This document shows, piece by piece, positions 8,120 through 18,625 of a stretch of DNA of 64,000 nt. The position numbers and the translations under genes were made by a program. Numbering within the stretch: the first letter of the stretch is position 1; each line of letters begins with the position of its first letter. Source of the DNA: Cognatazoarcus sp050303815 (lineage in GTDB: Bacteria; Pseudomonadota; Gammaproteobacteria; Burkholderiales; Rhodocyclaceae); NCBI GenBank assembly GCA_050303815.1, contig JBNLCM010000004.1, positions 37,007-101,006 on the forward strand, written 5' to 3'. Below the pieces are notes generated by a model. The model searched no databases. It had not been told where the DNA came from and saw only the letters and a list, made by a program, of their open reading frames with translations.

Positions 8120-9028
8120 TCAGCTAGAACTGTCGCGCGGAATGCTCGCCTGCTGGTGCACGGCGCCGGATTCGATCCAGCGCTTGATGCGCTTCGCGTC
8201 GGCGGTGCGGGTGTATTTGCCAAAGGAGTCCAGCAGCACGACGATCATGGGGCGGTCCATGATCCATGCCTGCATGACGAGACAACGGCCTGCCTCGCGG
8301 ATGTAGCCTGTTTTCGAGACGCCGATGCGCCAGTCCGGGCTCTTGACCAGCCCGTTGGTGTTGCCGAAGCGGCGCGTCCGGCCGTTGATGCTGACCTCAT
8401 AGGACTCCGCGGTCGAAAACGAGCGGATCAGCGGATAGCGTGCCGCCGCGCCGACCATGCGGACCAGGTCCCGCGCGCTGGAGACGTTGCGGGCCGACAA
8501 TCCGGTCGGCTCAACGAAATGCGTATCCTCCAGCCCCAGCAGCCGTGCCTTCACGTTCATGGCTTCGATGAAGCCTGCCGTCCCGCCGGGATAGTGCCGG
8601 GCGAGCGCCGCAGCCGCACGATTCTCCGACGACATGAGGGCCAGCCGCAGCATGTCCTCGCGGCTGAGGCGTGCGCCGATCGGCAGGCGCGAGCGGCTGC
8701 CCCGGAGCGTATCGATATCGTCTCGCGACACGCGCAGGGTGTCCGACAGGCCCTGCGCCGCGTCCAGCACGACCATGGCCGTCATCAACTTGGTGATCGA
8801 CGCGATCGGCACCACTTCGTCCGCATTGCGCTCCAGCAGGACCTGCCCGGTGGTCTGATCGGCCAGCAAAAAGGCTTCCGAGCGAAGCGCCGGACGGCTG
8901 TCGTCCACCGCCAGCGTCACATGCCGGGCGGGCGGCGGCGGGGCGTCGCCCGCCTGGGCGGAATCCGGAAGCGCCAGCACCATGCCGGCAGCCAGAATGA
9001 AGGCGCGACCCCACTGCGTCGGATGCAT
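8120..9028 (-). CDS. pbpG: D-alanyl-D-alanine endopeptidase (PBP7-like, S11 peptidase)
   Basis: A 302-residue exported penicillin-binding protein that would cut D-Ala-meso-DAP cross-links in the periplasm. It has a signal peptide with a cleavage region near DSAQA, then the three S11 motifs: S77-I-T-K80, SSEN (the SxN motif) and VSKTGYI (the KTG motif). The length and the lack of a C-terminal membrane anchor fit PbpG better than DacA/DacC. In-frame starts exist at 9049 (GTG), 9040 (ATG) and 9028 (ATG); 9028 is chosen because GAGG lies six bases before it and the signal peptide then begins normally. It follows the patatin gene on the same strand. Confidence 0.88.
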   Translation of the reverse strand: MHPTQWGRAFILAAGMVLALPDSAQAGDAPPPPARHVTLAVDDSRPALRSEAFLLADQTTGQVLLERNADEVVPIASITKLMTAMVVLDAAQGLSDTLRVSRDDIDTLRGSRSRLPIGARLSREDMLRLALMSSENRAAAALARHYPGGTAGFIEAMNVKARLLGLEDTHFVEPTGLSARNVSSARDLVRMVGAAARYPLIRSFSTAESYEVSINGRTRRFGNTNGLVKSPDWRIGVSKTGYIREAGRCLVMQAWIMDRPMIVVLLDSFGKYTRTADAKRIKRWIESGAVHQQASIPRDSSS

Positions 9029-9134
9029 CGAATGCCTCATGCGGTTCACGAAAACGGTCTGGCCCCGCCGGATTGGCGAGGACAGACCGTATACGGCGTA
9101 TTGTGCCGAAAAATTAAGTGCCTAGAAACCGGAT

Positions 9135-10316
9135 TTAATGTAACTCCTGCGTCTGCAACGCCGGCGTCTCGGCTGCCGGGCCCGGTGGGCAGCGCAGGAA
9201 AGCGGCGAGTTCCGCCCGGCGTTCCATCGCGTCCCGATAGCCCAGCTCGATCAGGGCCCGGGTATAACCCGACTCGAACAACAAGTAGGAGAGGATGGTC
9301 GAGCCGTTTCGCCGCGTGGCGCCGACCCCGTGCATAACCGACCGCAGGACAGGCGGCAGGGTATGGCGGTACCGCGCGGCAATCGATTCGAGCTTCCGTG
9401 ACGGCGCGATGACCAGCGTCTCGATCGGTTTCAGCCGAATGCCCAGTGAGGCGCGCTGCCCCGGATCGATCGACCCGACGGTGTCGTTGATCCGCTGCAG
9501 GCGCTCGAGGTCGACCTCGAGGCTGTCGAGGAAAATGCTCGACAAGGCATGGCCCGCAATCTGCGCAGGTGACGGATAGCGATCCGTCCGCTGCCTCGGC
9601 TCAAGGCCCGCACGGCCCGCGCCGATCACGAGAATCCGGTCCGCCCCCAGGTGGATGGCCGGACTGACGGGCGCAAGCTGGCGCATCGAGCCATCGCCGA
9701 AGAACTCCCGGTTGATCTTGATGGCAGGAAACACGAACGGAATCGCACTCGACGCCAGCAGGTGCTCGACACCGATGTGCGAGCGCACACCGACCCGCTG
9801 CGTGCGGCGCCAGCTCTCCATCGGCTCCACCGCCTGAAAGAAGCTCAGGCTCTCACCCGTGGCATAGCCAGACGCGGTCACGCTGAGGGCGTGGAGATGG
9901 CCGCGGTCGATGTTGCGCTGGATGGCTTCGAAGTCCAGCGCATTCATCAGCAACTCACGCAACGGTTCGTTGTCGAGGAGGGACGCCGGCGTCTGGCGAA
10001 CCAGCCAGCCCAGCATCAGGGCAGAGCCCCAGCGCAGACCCGAAGCGACGATCGACAGCCCGTCCGCTCGGTAGACCTGACCGACCGTGAAGTTGCGCCA
10101 GATCCATGACAGCTTGCGGACGGCGGCGTCGAAGTTGTCGCAGAAGACAGCCAGAGCGGCCGCATTGACCGCCCCGGCCGAGGTCCCGCAGAGAATCGGG
10201 AAGGGGTTTTCTCCACCACGTCCACGAATGTCGCGGATCGCATTGAGCACCCCGACCTGGTAGGCGGCGCGCGCGCCGCCCCCGGTCAATACCAGCGCCG
10301 CCTTGCCTTCCGACAC
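9135..10316 (-). CDS. patatin-like phospholipase
   Basis: A 393-residue protein with an N-terminal patatin domain (about residues 5-220). The oxyanion loop is G12-G-G-A-R-A, the nucleophile elbow is GTSAG with Ser46, and the catalytic Asp lies in FFGDGSMRQ. There is no signal peptide, so it is probably cytoplasmic or peripheral to the membrane. The C-terminal 150 residues contain a sequence typical of proteobacterial patatin-like proteins (SSIFLDSLEVDLERLQRIN) and no further recognised domain. The substrate (phospholipid or lysophospholipid) cannot be read from the sequence. The gene stands between maeB and the pbpG-like gene on the same strand. Confidence 0.88.
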   Translation of the reverse strand: MSEGKAALVLTGGGARAAYQVGVLNAIRDIRGRGGENPFPILCGTSAGAVNAAALAVFCDNFDAAVRKLSWIWRNFTVGQVYRADGLSIVASGLRWGSALMLGWLVRQTPASLLDNEPLRELLMNALDFEAIQRNIDRGHLHALSVTASGYATGESLSFFQAVEPMESWRRTQRVGVRSHIGVEHLLASSAIPFVFPAIKINREFFGDGSMRQLAPVSPAIHLGADRILVIGAGRAGLEPRQRTDRYPSPAQIAGHALSSIFLDSLEVDLERLQRINDTVGSIDPGQRASLGIRLKPIETLVIAPSRKLESIAARYRHTLPPVLRSVMHGVGATRRNGSTILSYLLFESGYTRALIELGYRDAMERRAELAAFLRCPPGPAAETPALQTQELH

Positions 10317-10392
10317 GCTTCCCTCCGGCTTCCCTACCGAACGGCCGCTAGCTTACCGGCATGACGGCCCACACGCTCGTCTATCGCCGACC

Positions 10393-12675
10393 TCAGGCGC
10401 CCGCGCTCCCGTGGCCGGCCTCCACGACGGTCAGCGCGGTCATGTTGACGATGCGTCTGACGGTCGTACTCGCCGTCAGGATGTGCACCGGCTTGGACGC
10501 GCCGAGAAGGACCGGCCCGATGGTCATGCCCTCGCCCGAGGCGGTCTTGAGCAGGTTGAATGCGATGTTGGCCGCGTCCAGCGTGGGGAAGATCAGCAGG
10601 TTGGCATCCTCGCGCATCCGCGCGTTCGGGAAGATCTGCTTGCGCAGGCCCGCGTCCAGCGCCGCATCGCCGTGCATCTCGCCTTCGACGTCCAGCTCCG
10701 GATGGTCTGTGTGCAGCATGACCAGGGCGCGACGCATCTTCTCCGCGGTGGGCGAATCTTCTGAGCCGAACGAGGAGTGCGACAGCAGCGCGATCTTCGG
10801 CGTGACACCGAAGCGGCGCATCTCGGCTGCGGCCAGCACCGTCATCTCGACAATCTGCTCGGGCGTCGGGTCGTAATTGACATAGGTGTCGCACAGGAAG
10901 AGCGTGCGGCCCGGCAAGCTCAGGATGTTCATTGTGTAGAAGTTGTGTACGGAACGCTGGCGACCGAGCACCGTCTCGATGAACCGCAGATGCAGGCGGT
11001 GCATGCCATAGGTACCGCAGATCAGGCCATCCCCGTAGCCGAAATGCAGGAGCAGCGCACCAATCAGTGTCGAGCGACGGCGCACCTCGCGCTTGGCGTA
11101 TTCGACCGACACGCCTTTTCGCTCCATCAGGCGGTGGTAGTGGCTCCACAGCTCCTTGAAGCGGGGGTCCGAATCCGGGTTGACCAGGTCGAAGTCGATG
11201 ACCGGCTTCATCCTCAGGCCGAAGCGCTCGATGTTGTTGGCAACCACCTCGGGCCGGCCGATCAGGACCGGCCGGGCAATGCCCTCGTCGAGCACGGTCT
11301 GTACGGCCCGGAGGACGCGCTCGGCCTCTCCCTCGGCAAAGATGATGCGCTTCGGCGACCGCTTCGCCGCGGCGAAGACGGGCTTCATGATCAGGCCGGA
11401 ATGCCAGACGAAGTTGTTGAGCTGGCTCCGATAGGCGTCCATGTCGGGGATCGGCCGCGTGGCCACGCCGGAGTCCATGCCGGCCTGGGCCACGGCTGGC
11501 GCGATCTTCACGATCAGCCGGGGATCAAAGGGCCGCGGGATGATGTATTCGGGCCCGAAGCCGGATACCTTCTCGCCGTAGGCCATCGCGACGATGTCGC
11601 TCTGCTCCGCGCGTGCGAGTTCGGCAATCGCCTTGACCGCCGCCAGCTTCATTTCGTCGGTAATGGTGGTGGCGCCAGCATCGAGCGCGCCCCGGAAGAT
11701 GAACGGAAAACACAGGACATTGTTGACCTGGTTCGGATAGTCCGAGCGTCCCGTGGCAATGATGGCGTCGCTGCGCACGGCCTGGACTTCCTCCGGCAGA
11801 ATCTCGGGCCGCGGATTGGCAAGGGCCAGGATCAGCGGCCGCTCCGCCATGCGCGCCACCATGTCCTGCTTGAGGACGCCACCGGCCGACAGGCCCAGGA
11901 ACACATCCGCCCCATCGATGATCTCGCCCAGCGTGCGTGCGTCGGTCGCTTTCGCGTAGCGCGCCTTGATCGGATCCATCAGGGTCGTGCGCCCCTCGAA
12001 CACGACCCCCTCGATATCCGACACCCAGATGTTCTCGACCGGGATGCCCAGCATCACCAGGAGGTCGAGGCAAGCCAGCGCCGCGGCGCCCGCGCCGGAG
12101 GTCACGACCTTGACGCGCTTCAGGTCCTTGCCGACGAGGTGCAGGCCATTGAGCACCGCAGCCCCGACGACGATGGCCGTGCCGTGCTGGTCGTCATGAA
12201 AGACCGGGATCTTCATGCGCTCCCGCAGTTGCTTCTCGATGTAGAAGCATTCAGGCGCCTTGATGTCCTCCAGGTTGATTCCACCGAAGGTCGGCTCGAG
12301 GGACGCGATCGTCTCGATCAGTTTGTCAGGGTCGGGCTGGTCGATCTCGAGGTCGAAGACATCGATGCCCGCGAACTTCTTGAACAGCACGCCCTTGCCT
12401 TCCATCACGGGCTTGGAGGCCAGCGCGCCGATGTTGCCGAGCCCCAGCACCGCCGTTCCATTGGTGACGACGCCGATCAGGTTGGACCGCGCCGTCAGCT
12501 CCGCCGCCTGGGCCGGGTCCTCGACGATCGCGTCACAGGCAGCGGCGACTCCCGGCGAATAGGCGAGCGACAGGTCCTGCTGGTTGGTCAGGGCCTTTGT
12601 CGGTGTGATGGCAATCTTGCCGGGGCGGGGGTGGCGGTGATACTCCAGGGCTGCTTCGCGAATGCGCTCGTCCAT
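10393..12675 (-). CDS. maeB: NADP-dependent malic enzyme with C-terminal phosphotransacetylase-like domain
   Basis: A 760-residue MaeB-type enzyme that decarboxylates malate to pyruvate with NADP+. The N-terminal malic domain shows SLAYSPGVAAAC and TNGTAVLGLGNIGALA; the NAD-binding domain follows, with VVTSGAGAAALACLDLL; the C-terminal 330 residues form a phosphotransacetylase-like regulatory domain beginning near RIIFAEGEAERVLRAV. The start is ATG 12675, with GGAG five bases upstream; the frame extends to 12789 without homology. It is divergent from pckG, so the two gluconeogenic/anaplerotic genes share a 342-base spacer. In E. coli the PTA-like domain makes MaeB sensitive to acetyl-CoA and acetyl phosphate. 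Confidence 0.94.
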   Translation of the reverse strand: MDERIREAALEYHRHPRPGKIAITPTKALTNQQDLSLAYSPGVAAACDAIVEDPAQAAELTARSNLIGVVTNGTAVLGLGNIGALASKPVMEGKGVLFKKFAGIDVFDLEIDQPDPDKLIETIASLEPTFGGINLEDIKAPECFYIEKQLRERMKIPVFHDDQHGTAIVVGAAVLNGLHLVGKDLKRVKVVTSGAGAAALACLDLLVMLGIPVENIWVSDIEGVVFEGRTTLMDPIKARYAKATDARTLGEIIDGADVFLGLSAGGVLKQDMVARMAERPLILALANPRPEILPEEVQAVRSDAIIATGRSDYPNQVNNVLCFPFIFRGALDAGATTITDEMKLAAVKAIAELARAEQSDIVAMAYGEKVSGFGPEYIIPRPFDPRLIVKIAPAVAQAGMDSGVATRPIPDMDAYRSQLNNFVWHSGLIMKPVFAAAKRSPKRIIFAEGEAERVLRAVQTVLDEGIARPVLIGRPEVVANNIERFGLRMKPVIDFDLVNPDSDPRFKELWSHYHRLMERKGVSVEYAKREVRRRSTLIGALLLHFGYGDGLICGTYGMHRLHLRFIETVLGRQRSVHNFYTMNILSLPGRTLFLCDTYVNYDPTPEQIVEMTVLAAAEMRRFGVTPKIALLSHSSFGSEDSPTAEKMRRALVMLHTDHPELDVEGEMHGDAALDAGLRKQIFPNARMREDANLLIFPTLDAANIAFNLLKTASGEGMTIGPVLLGASKPVHILTASTTVRRIVNMTALTVVEAGHGSAGA

Positions 12676-12824
12676 GACGTCTCCAGGCAGGAGCACACCC
12701 CTTGGCCGCGCATCAGGGTATGCCCCGATTGTAGGGTTCGAACGGAAATGCCCCGGCGGCGGGCGTTTCCGCGGAAATACCTGACTCACAATGACTTTCG
12801 CTCATCACCTGTTGCAGATGCACG

Positions 12825-12854
12825 TTTTCAGGTGCGGGCCGGGCATGGCATAAT
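12825..12854 (+). promoter_or_regulatory. candidate pckG promoter in the maeB/pckG spacer
   Basis: TTTTCA (12825-12830) and CATAAT (12849-12854) are separated by 18 bases and point toward pckG. Downstream, a 7-base inverted repeat TCGAAGT (12864-12870) / ACTTCGA (12899-12905) would lie in the leader and could be an operator or a hairpin. The rest of the 12676-13017 spacer shows nothing else recognisable. Confidence 0.35.
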
Positions 12855-13017
12855 CTTAGGCTTTCGAAGTTTCGGAAGTCTCTTCGTAGTTTCCGCAGAC
12901 TTCGACCGCTTCGGCAGGCTACGGCCAAGTCGGAGCACGGCGGTTTCGTGCCGGGAGGGATTGCCGCGCGAAGCCACCGCGACCAGCCAGCTTGCTTATC
13001 CTGGAGATATTCCAATC

Positions 13018-14862
<1,845 letters not shown>

Positions 14863-14880
14863 CGCGCCATCGCTTCGCAA

Positions 14881-14908
14881 GACAAGGCCGGGCTTGCCCG
14901 GCCTTGTC
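14881..14908 (+). terminator. hairpin terminator after pckG
   Basis: A perfect inverted repeat of 13 bases: GACAAGGCCGGGC (14881-14893) and GCCCGGCCTTGTC (14896-14908) around TT. It begins 18 bases after the pckG stop. The following GTTTCC is only a weak U-tract, so termination may be partial. The next gene starts 53 bases later on the same strand. Confidence 0.75.
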
Positions 14909-14961
14909 GTTTCCGCCCCCCGGGCGCACCATCGCCCCAGACATCCTGCCCCAGTCACGAC

Positions 14962-16131
14962 ATGCACAGAGCCCGACGCCTCAAGGAGATCCAGCCTTTT
15001 CACGTCATGGAGTTGCTGCGCCGCGCGCGCGAACTCGAGGCTGCGGGGCGTGACATCATCCACATGGAGGTGGGGGAGCCCGATTTTCCAACGCCTCCGC
15101 CGATGATCGAGGCCGCCCAGCGCTTCCTGGCCACGGGCGACGTGCATTACACGGGCGCGCTGGGCCTGCCTGCCCTGCGGGAAGCGATCAGCCGCTATTA
15201 CCAGGATCGGTTCGGCGCCGATGTCACGCCCGAGCGGATCGTCGTGACACCCGGCGCCTCGGGCGCCCTGACTCTGGCCATCGCCGCCACCACGGATCCC
15301 GGCGATACCTGGCTGCTACCCGACCCGGGCTATCCGTCCAATCGTCATTTTGTCCGCGCCTTCGAAGGCGTGGCCCGGGAACTGCCCGTCACAGGCGCGA
15401 CTGCGTTCCAGCCCACCGCGGCACAAGTGGCGGCGGCCTGGTGCGACAGGACCCGCGGCCTCATCGTGGCCAGCCCGTCCAACCCGACCGGAACCCTGCT
15501 CAGCCAGGACGAGATCGATGACCTGCACGGCATCGTGACTGCCCGCCACGGCACGCTCATTGTTGACGAGATCTACCAGGGCCTGAGCTATGGGGTCGAG
15601 GCGTCGACGGCGCTCGCACGACACGACGACCTCTTTGTCGTCAACAGCTTTTCGAAGTACTTCGGAATGACCGGCTGGCGCCTGGGTTGGCTCGTCGTCC
15701 CAGACGGCTTCCAGCGCGAGATCGAGAAGCTCGCCCAGCACTTCTTCATCTGCGCGTCCACGGTCGCCCAGCACGCCGCCCTCGCGGCCTTCGCGCCAGC
15801 GACGATCGAGCGCCTGGAGGCCCGACGGCAGGAGTTTGCGCGGCGCCGCGATGTGCTCCTGCCGGGCCTGGCGGCCCTCGGATTCAGATTGGCGTCGATG
15901 CCCCAGGGCGCATTCTACGTCTATGCCGACGTCAGCCCGCTCCACCCCGACAGCGATGCGCTGGCCAGGCGGTTCATCGAGGAGGCCGGCGTCGCGACGA
16001 CGCCGGGCATGGACTTTGGCAGCCATGACCCGGCGCGCCATCTGCGCATTGCCTACACGACGCGATGCGAACGGATCGAACAGGCGCTCGACCGGATGGG
16101 CGCAATCCTTCGGTCGCCGGTGGCTAACTGA
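14962..16131 (+). CDS. class I/II aminotransferase (AspC/YfdZ-like)
   Basis: A 389-residue PLP-dependent fold-type I aminotransferase. The Schiff-base lysine is Lys232 in NSFSKYFGMTGWRLGW; the PLP aspartate region reads LIVDEIYQGLSYG; the substrate-binding SNPTGTLLS segment lies near residue 175. The first residues MHRARRLKEIQPFHVM match the usual start of this group. The exact amino donor (aspartate, alanine, glutamate or an aromatic) cannot be told. It lies between pckG and the lytic transglycosylase, and its leader overlaps the terminator region of pckG. Confidence 0.88.
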   Translation: MHRARRLKEIQPFHVMELLRRARELEAAGRDIIHMEVGEPDFPTPPPMIEAAQRFLATGDVHYTGALGLPALREAISRYYQDRFGADVTPERIVVTPGASGALTLAIAATTDPGDTWLLPDPGYPSNRHFVRAFEGVARELPVTGATAFQPTAAQVAAAWCDRTRGLIVASPSNPTGTLLSQDEIDDLHGIVTARHGTLIVDEIYQGLSYGVEASTALARHDDLFVVNSFSKYFGMTGWRLGWLVVPDGFQREIEKLAQHFFICASTVAQHAALAAFAPATIERLEARRQEFARRRDVLLPGLAALGFRLASMPQGAFYVYADVSPLHPDSDALARRFIEEAGVATTPGMDFGSHDPARHLRIAYTTRCERIEQALDRMGAILRSPVAN

Positions 16132-16167
16132 ACCTTTCAACAGGCCTGCCGATCCGGGCGACGGGGA

Positions 16168-16902
16168 TCAGGCAGTCCGGCGGTTTGCCGCCGCGCTCTT
16201 GAGCCGGGCTTTCATGGACAGGACCTTGTTGGCGTAGCCCGCCTCGGGGTCTTTCAGCGCCCCTCCGTAGTACTGCAGCGCCGACTGAAGGCTGCCGTAC
16301 CGCTTGAGACCTTCCTTCAGCACCAGGGCGCCGACACGGATATTCAGCCTCGGATCGAACAGCGCATCCTCACCGGCACCGTCGCCGATCTTGTCCTGAT
16401 GGAATCGCGGGATCACCTGCATCAGCCCCTGGGCGCCGACATGACTCTCAGCGAAAGGGTTGAAACTGGACTCGATGGCCATCATCGCCACCAGCAGCAG
16501 TGGGTCGAAACCATGCTCTGCGCCGACCGTTTCGGCCTCGGCCAGCAGCGGCTCCAAGGCCACGGCAGAGACCCGGTAGCGGCGGGCGACGTAGGACTTT
16601 ACGCGGGCCATCTCGGAAGACAGCGCAGGCTTGGCCGATGCGGTCAACGCAGGCGCATCGATATCGGCCACGCGGGCTTGCACGACCGAGTCGTCCGATT
16701 CCGCGGCGGCCACCAGCGCCACATCGGCGGCATGGGCCGATGTGAGGCCAACGCCGCTTGCCGGGGCGCGCCCTTCAACCAGGTCGGCGGCCAGGATGAC
16801 GAGGGTGAACAAACCCGCCGTCAGCAGACTGCCATGGGCCAGGTGGCCGGCGAACTGAATGAGCGCGCTGCCACGGCGCGCGAATGATGTTGCGGTGCTC
16901 AT
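16168..16902 (-). CDS. lytic transglycosylase (Slt70 family domain)
   Basis: A 244-residue protein with an N-terminal membrane anchor or uncleaved signal (about residues 22-42) and a C-terminal transglycosylase SLT domain. The catalytic glutamate is E144 in MMAIESSFNPFA, followed by the conserved GAQGLMQVIPRFH and, near the end, LQYYGGALKDPEAGYANKV. It would cleave the glycan strand of peptidoglycan to 1,6-anhydro-MurNAc ends. The start is ATG 16902, with a strong AAGGAGG; the frame runs to 17079 but lacks support. Next upstream on the same strand is ampD, whose product processes the anhydro-muropeptides that such enzymes release. Confidence 0.9.
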   Translation of the reverse strand: MSTATSFARRGSALIQFAGHLAHGSLLTAGLFTLVILAADLVEGRAPASGVGLTSAHAADVALVAAAESDDSVVQARVADIDAPALTASAKPALSSEMARVKSYVARRYRVSAVALEPLLAEAETVGAEHGFDPLLLVAMMAIESSFNPFAESHVGAQGLMQVIPRFHQDKIGDGAGEDALFDPRLNIRVGALVLKEGLKRYGSLQSALQYYGGALKDPEAGYANKVLSMKARLKSAAANRRTA

Positions 16903-17211
16903 GCTGCCTCCTTGCTGTGGCCCCTCTTCCTGCCCAGCCTCGCGTCCTTCACGCAAGGCTCCAGGGCGCCGGCGGATCGTCGGATCCATCCGTGAAGCCA
17001 GGGTCGCCAGTAGTCGAGTACGTGCCTTCAGAGCCTGAAGCACGTGCGAATCCGGTGGTCGCGACAAGCGCTGGGCCACCAGGACGTATGCTGCACTGCA
17101 GCAGTCGAGCGCATATTAATGACTGAGCGAACGCTCGTCAATGAAGAAAATCACAACAAATCAATGCAGATAGCCAAGAGCCGCGCCAACACTAGCGCAC
17201 GCGGCAGCGCA
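16903..17211. promoter_or_regulatory. 309-base spacer between ampD and the transglycosylase gene, with a quasi-palindrome
   Basis: No gene is supported here. At 17120-17140 the sequence TGACTGAGCGAACGCTCGTCA forms an imperfect dyad around GAGCG-AA-CGCTC inside an AT-rich stretch (TATTAAT before it, AATGAAGAAAA after it). This resembles TetR-type operators in shape, but no regulator lies adjacent. The spacer probably carries the promoter of the transglycosylase gene. Confidence 0.3.
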
Positions 17212-17799
17212 CTAGCTGCGCGACAAGGGTGTCGAAATTTCGGCGAGCAGCCGGTCCCACTGAAAGTGCGGTCCCGGATCCGTCTTGCGCCCTGGCGCGA
17301 TCTCGTCGTGGCCCGCGATCGCCTCGAGCGTCGGATGCCGCTGGCACAAGGCATCAGTCAGACACGCGAGCGCCGCGTATTGGGCCGCTTCGAATGGCTG
17401 GGCGTCGCTGCCTTCCAGCTCGATGCCGAGCGAGAAATCATTGCACCGCGGCCGGCCGCGCCAGCACGACACACCGGCACGCCCGGCGCGCAGGCCGGTC
17501 GGCACGAACTGCACGACCTCTCCGTCGCGCCGGATCAGGAAGTGGGACGACAGCCGCAGCGCGCAGATCGACGCGAAGTAGGGATGACCAGCGGCATCGA
17601 GACGGTTCTGGAAGAGCGCCTCCACATGTCGCCCCCCGAAGCACTCGGGCGGCAGGCTGATCGCGTGCACCACGATCAGCGAAGGCGCCTCCCCGTCTGG
17701 CCGCAGGTCGCAATTGGGCGACCGGCACACCTGAACCCCCCGCGCCCAGCCATCAGGCTCGATCCGGTACCGCGCGCACTCCCGCTTGCCTTCCGTCAA
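17212..17799 (-). CDS. ampD: 1,6-anhydro-N-acetylmuramyl-L-alanine amidase
   Basis: A 195-residue cytoplasmic zinc amidase (amidase_2 family) of peptidoglycan recycling; it removes the peptide from anhydro-MurNAc. Zinc and active-site motifs are visible: LIVVHAISLPP with His45, SSHFLIRRDGEVVQFVP, the Glu in SLGIELEG, and the C-terminal GHDEIAPGRKTDPGPHFQW, which carries the second His and the Asp. There is no signal peptide, as expected for AmpD rather than AmiD. In many bacteria loss of AmpD induces AmpC beta-lactamase through AmpR; neither ampR nor ampE is next to it here. It is divergent from pilA. Confidence 0.94.
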   Translation of the reverse strand: MTEGKRECARYRIEPDGWARGVQVCRSPNCDLRPDGEAPSLIVVHAISLPPECFGGRHVEALFQNRLDAAGHPYFASICALRLSSHFLIRRDGEVVQFVPTGLRAGRAGVSCWRGRPRCNDFSLGIELEGSDAQPFEAAQYAALACLTDALCQRHPTLEAIAGHDEIAPGRKTDPGPHFQWDRLLAEISTPLSRS

Positions 17800-17835
17800 G
17801 GTCGCTCCTCCGCAGTATCAGACGCTCACGCAATG

Positions 17836-17910
17836 TGACATTGACTGACAAGCGAGTGTCAACAACTGCCGATCCCTGCCCCACCGGCATGTCACGAGTT
17901 GACATTGTCA
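17836..17910 (+). promoter_or_regulatory. cluster of TGACA/TGTCA half-sites upstream of pilA (candidate PilR sites)
   Basis: Six TGACA or TGTCA pentamers occur in 75 bases: 17836, 17846, 17857, 17890, 17900 and 17906. PilR of Pseudomonas aeruginosa binds TGTC-containing repeats upstream of its sigma-54 pilA promoter, and pilR is 0.6 kb away here. Their spacing to the sigma-54-like site (about 60-130 bases) suits an enhancer. Binding is inferred. Confidence 0.5.
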
Positions 17911-17967
17911 ACCCAGCCATCGACACGGGAAAACCCCTTTCCCTTTCAACTCAATGGCTTGCAAAAC

Positions 17968-17983
17968 TGGCACGGCACTTGAT
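17968..17983 (+). promoter_or_regulatory. sigma-54-like promoter of pilA
   Basis: TGGCACGGCACTTGAT matches the -24/-12 consensus TGGCAC-N5-TTGCA/T except that GC at -12 is GA. It lies 53 bases before the pilA ATG, in the place expected for the PilS/PilR-controlled promoter. Confidence 0.55.
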
Positions 17984-18035
17984 ATGGATAGCCCGTAGCG
18001 GACAGCACCGCGACCATTGATAAAGGAGAGTCACC

Positions 18036-18458
18036 ATGAAACGCGTCCAACAAGGTTTCACCCTGATCGAACTGATGATCGTGGTTGCCATCATCGGCAT
18101 CCTGGCCGCCGTCGCCCTGCCGGCCTACCAGGACTACACGGTCCGCGCCCGAGTATCCGAACTTGCAATTCTGGCGTCCGGCATGAAAGCCACCGTCGGC
18201 GAGAACATTGCCAACAATGGTGCCATTGGCGCGGGCTCCTGCCTGGGCGTGTCCGTGGTCTCCGCCGCCACCAAGAATGCTGCTTCCAGCACCTGCACCG
18301 ATGCCACCGGCGTGCTCGCCGTGACCGGTACGGCCGCAGCCAAAGGTGTGATTCTGACCTACACGCCGACGCTGACCGCCGACGGAAACATCACGTGGCT
18401 TTGCACGGTCGACCAGGCCACCAACAACAAGTATGCGCCTGCAGAGTGCCGAATCTAA
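18036..18458 (+). CDS. pilA: type IV major pilin
   Basis: A 140-residue prepilin. It has a short basic leader cut after Gly7 (MKRVQQG) and then the N-methylated Phe and the helix FTLIELMIVVAIIGILAAVA with the conserved Glu5 of the mature chain. The globular part has four cysteines, C69, C87, C123 and C138; the last pair would form the C-terminal disulfide loop typical of type IVa pilins. AAGGAG lies just before the ATG. A terminator follows, so it is transcribed alone. Prepilin peptidase and the pilus machinery genes are not in the window. Confidence 0.96.
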   Translation: MKRVQQGFTLIELMIVVAIIGILAAVALPAYQDYTVRARVSELAILASGMKATVGENIANNGAIGAGSCLGVSVVSAATKNAASSTCTDATGVLAVTGTAAAKGVILTYTPTLTADGNITWLCTVDQATNNKYAPAECRI

Positions 18459-18506
18459 TGCCGGCACGAGGCTGACCTGATCAGCCTCAAGCGAAGCACA
18501 CCTCAG

Positions 18507-18538
18507 AACGCCGCTTGGCCCTCGCCAAGCGGCGTTTT
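18507..18538 (+). terminator. Rho-independent terminator after pilA
   Basis: The stem AACGCCGCTTGGC (18507-18519) pairs with GCCAAGCGGCGTT (18524-18536) around CCTC and runs into TTTT. It stands 48 bases after the pilA stop and between two convergent transcription units (pilA and pilR). Confidence 0.9.
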
Positions 18539-18625
18539 CCATCGGAAGCCAGCCACGGCCAGCGCCAGGCCGAAGTACCCCCGCGGCTCAAACAGGGTAC
18601 CGACGAAATTCAGGGACGCGCCAGC

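Noticed and set aside
10777..13017. 747-codon in-frame extension upstream of pckG
   Set aside because: It is the exact antisense of maeB, rich in Arg/His/Asp/Gln with no homology; pckG has a normal start at 13018 with its own ribosome site.
16168..17799. possible direct amp operon (ampD with ampE or ampR)
   Set aside because: No ampE or ampR beside ampD; the neighbouring gene is a transglycosylase separated by 309 bases.
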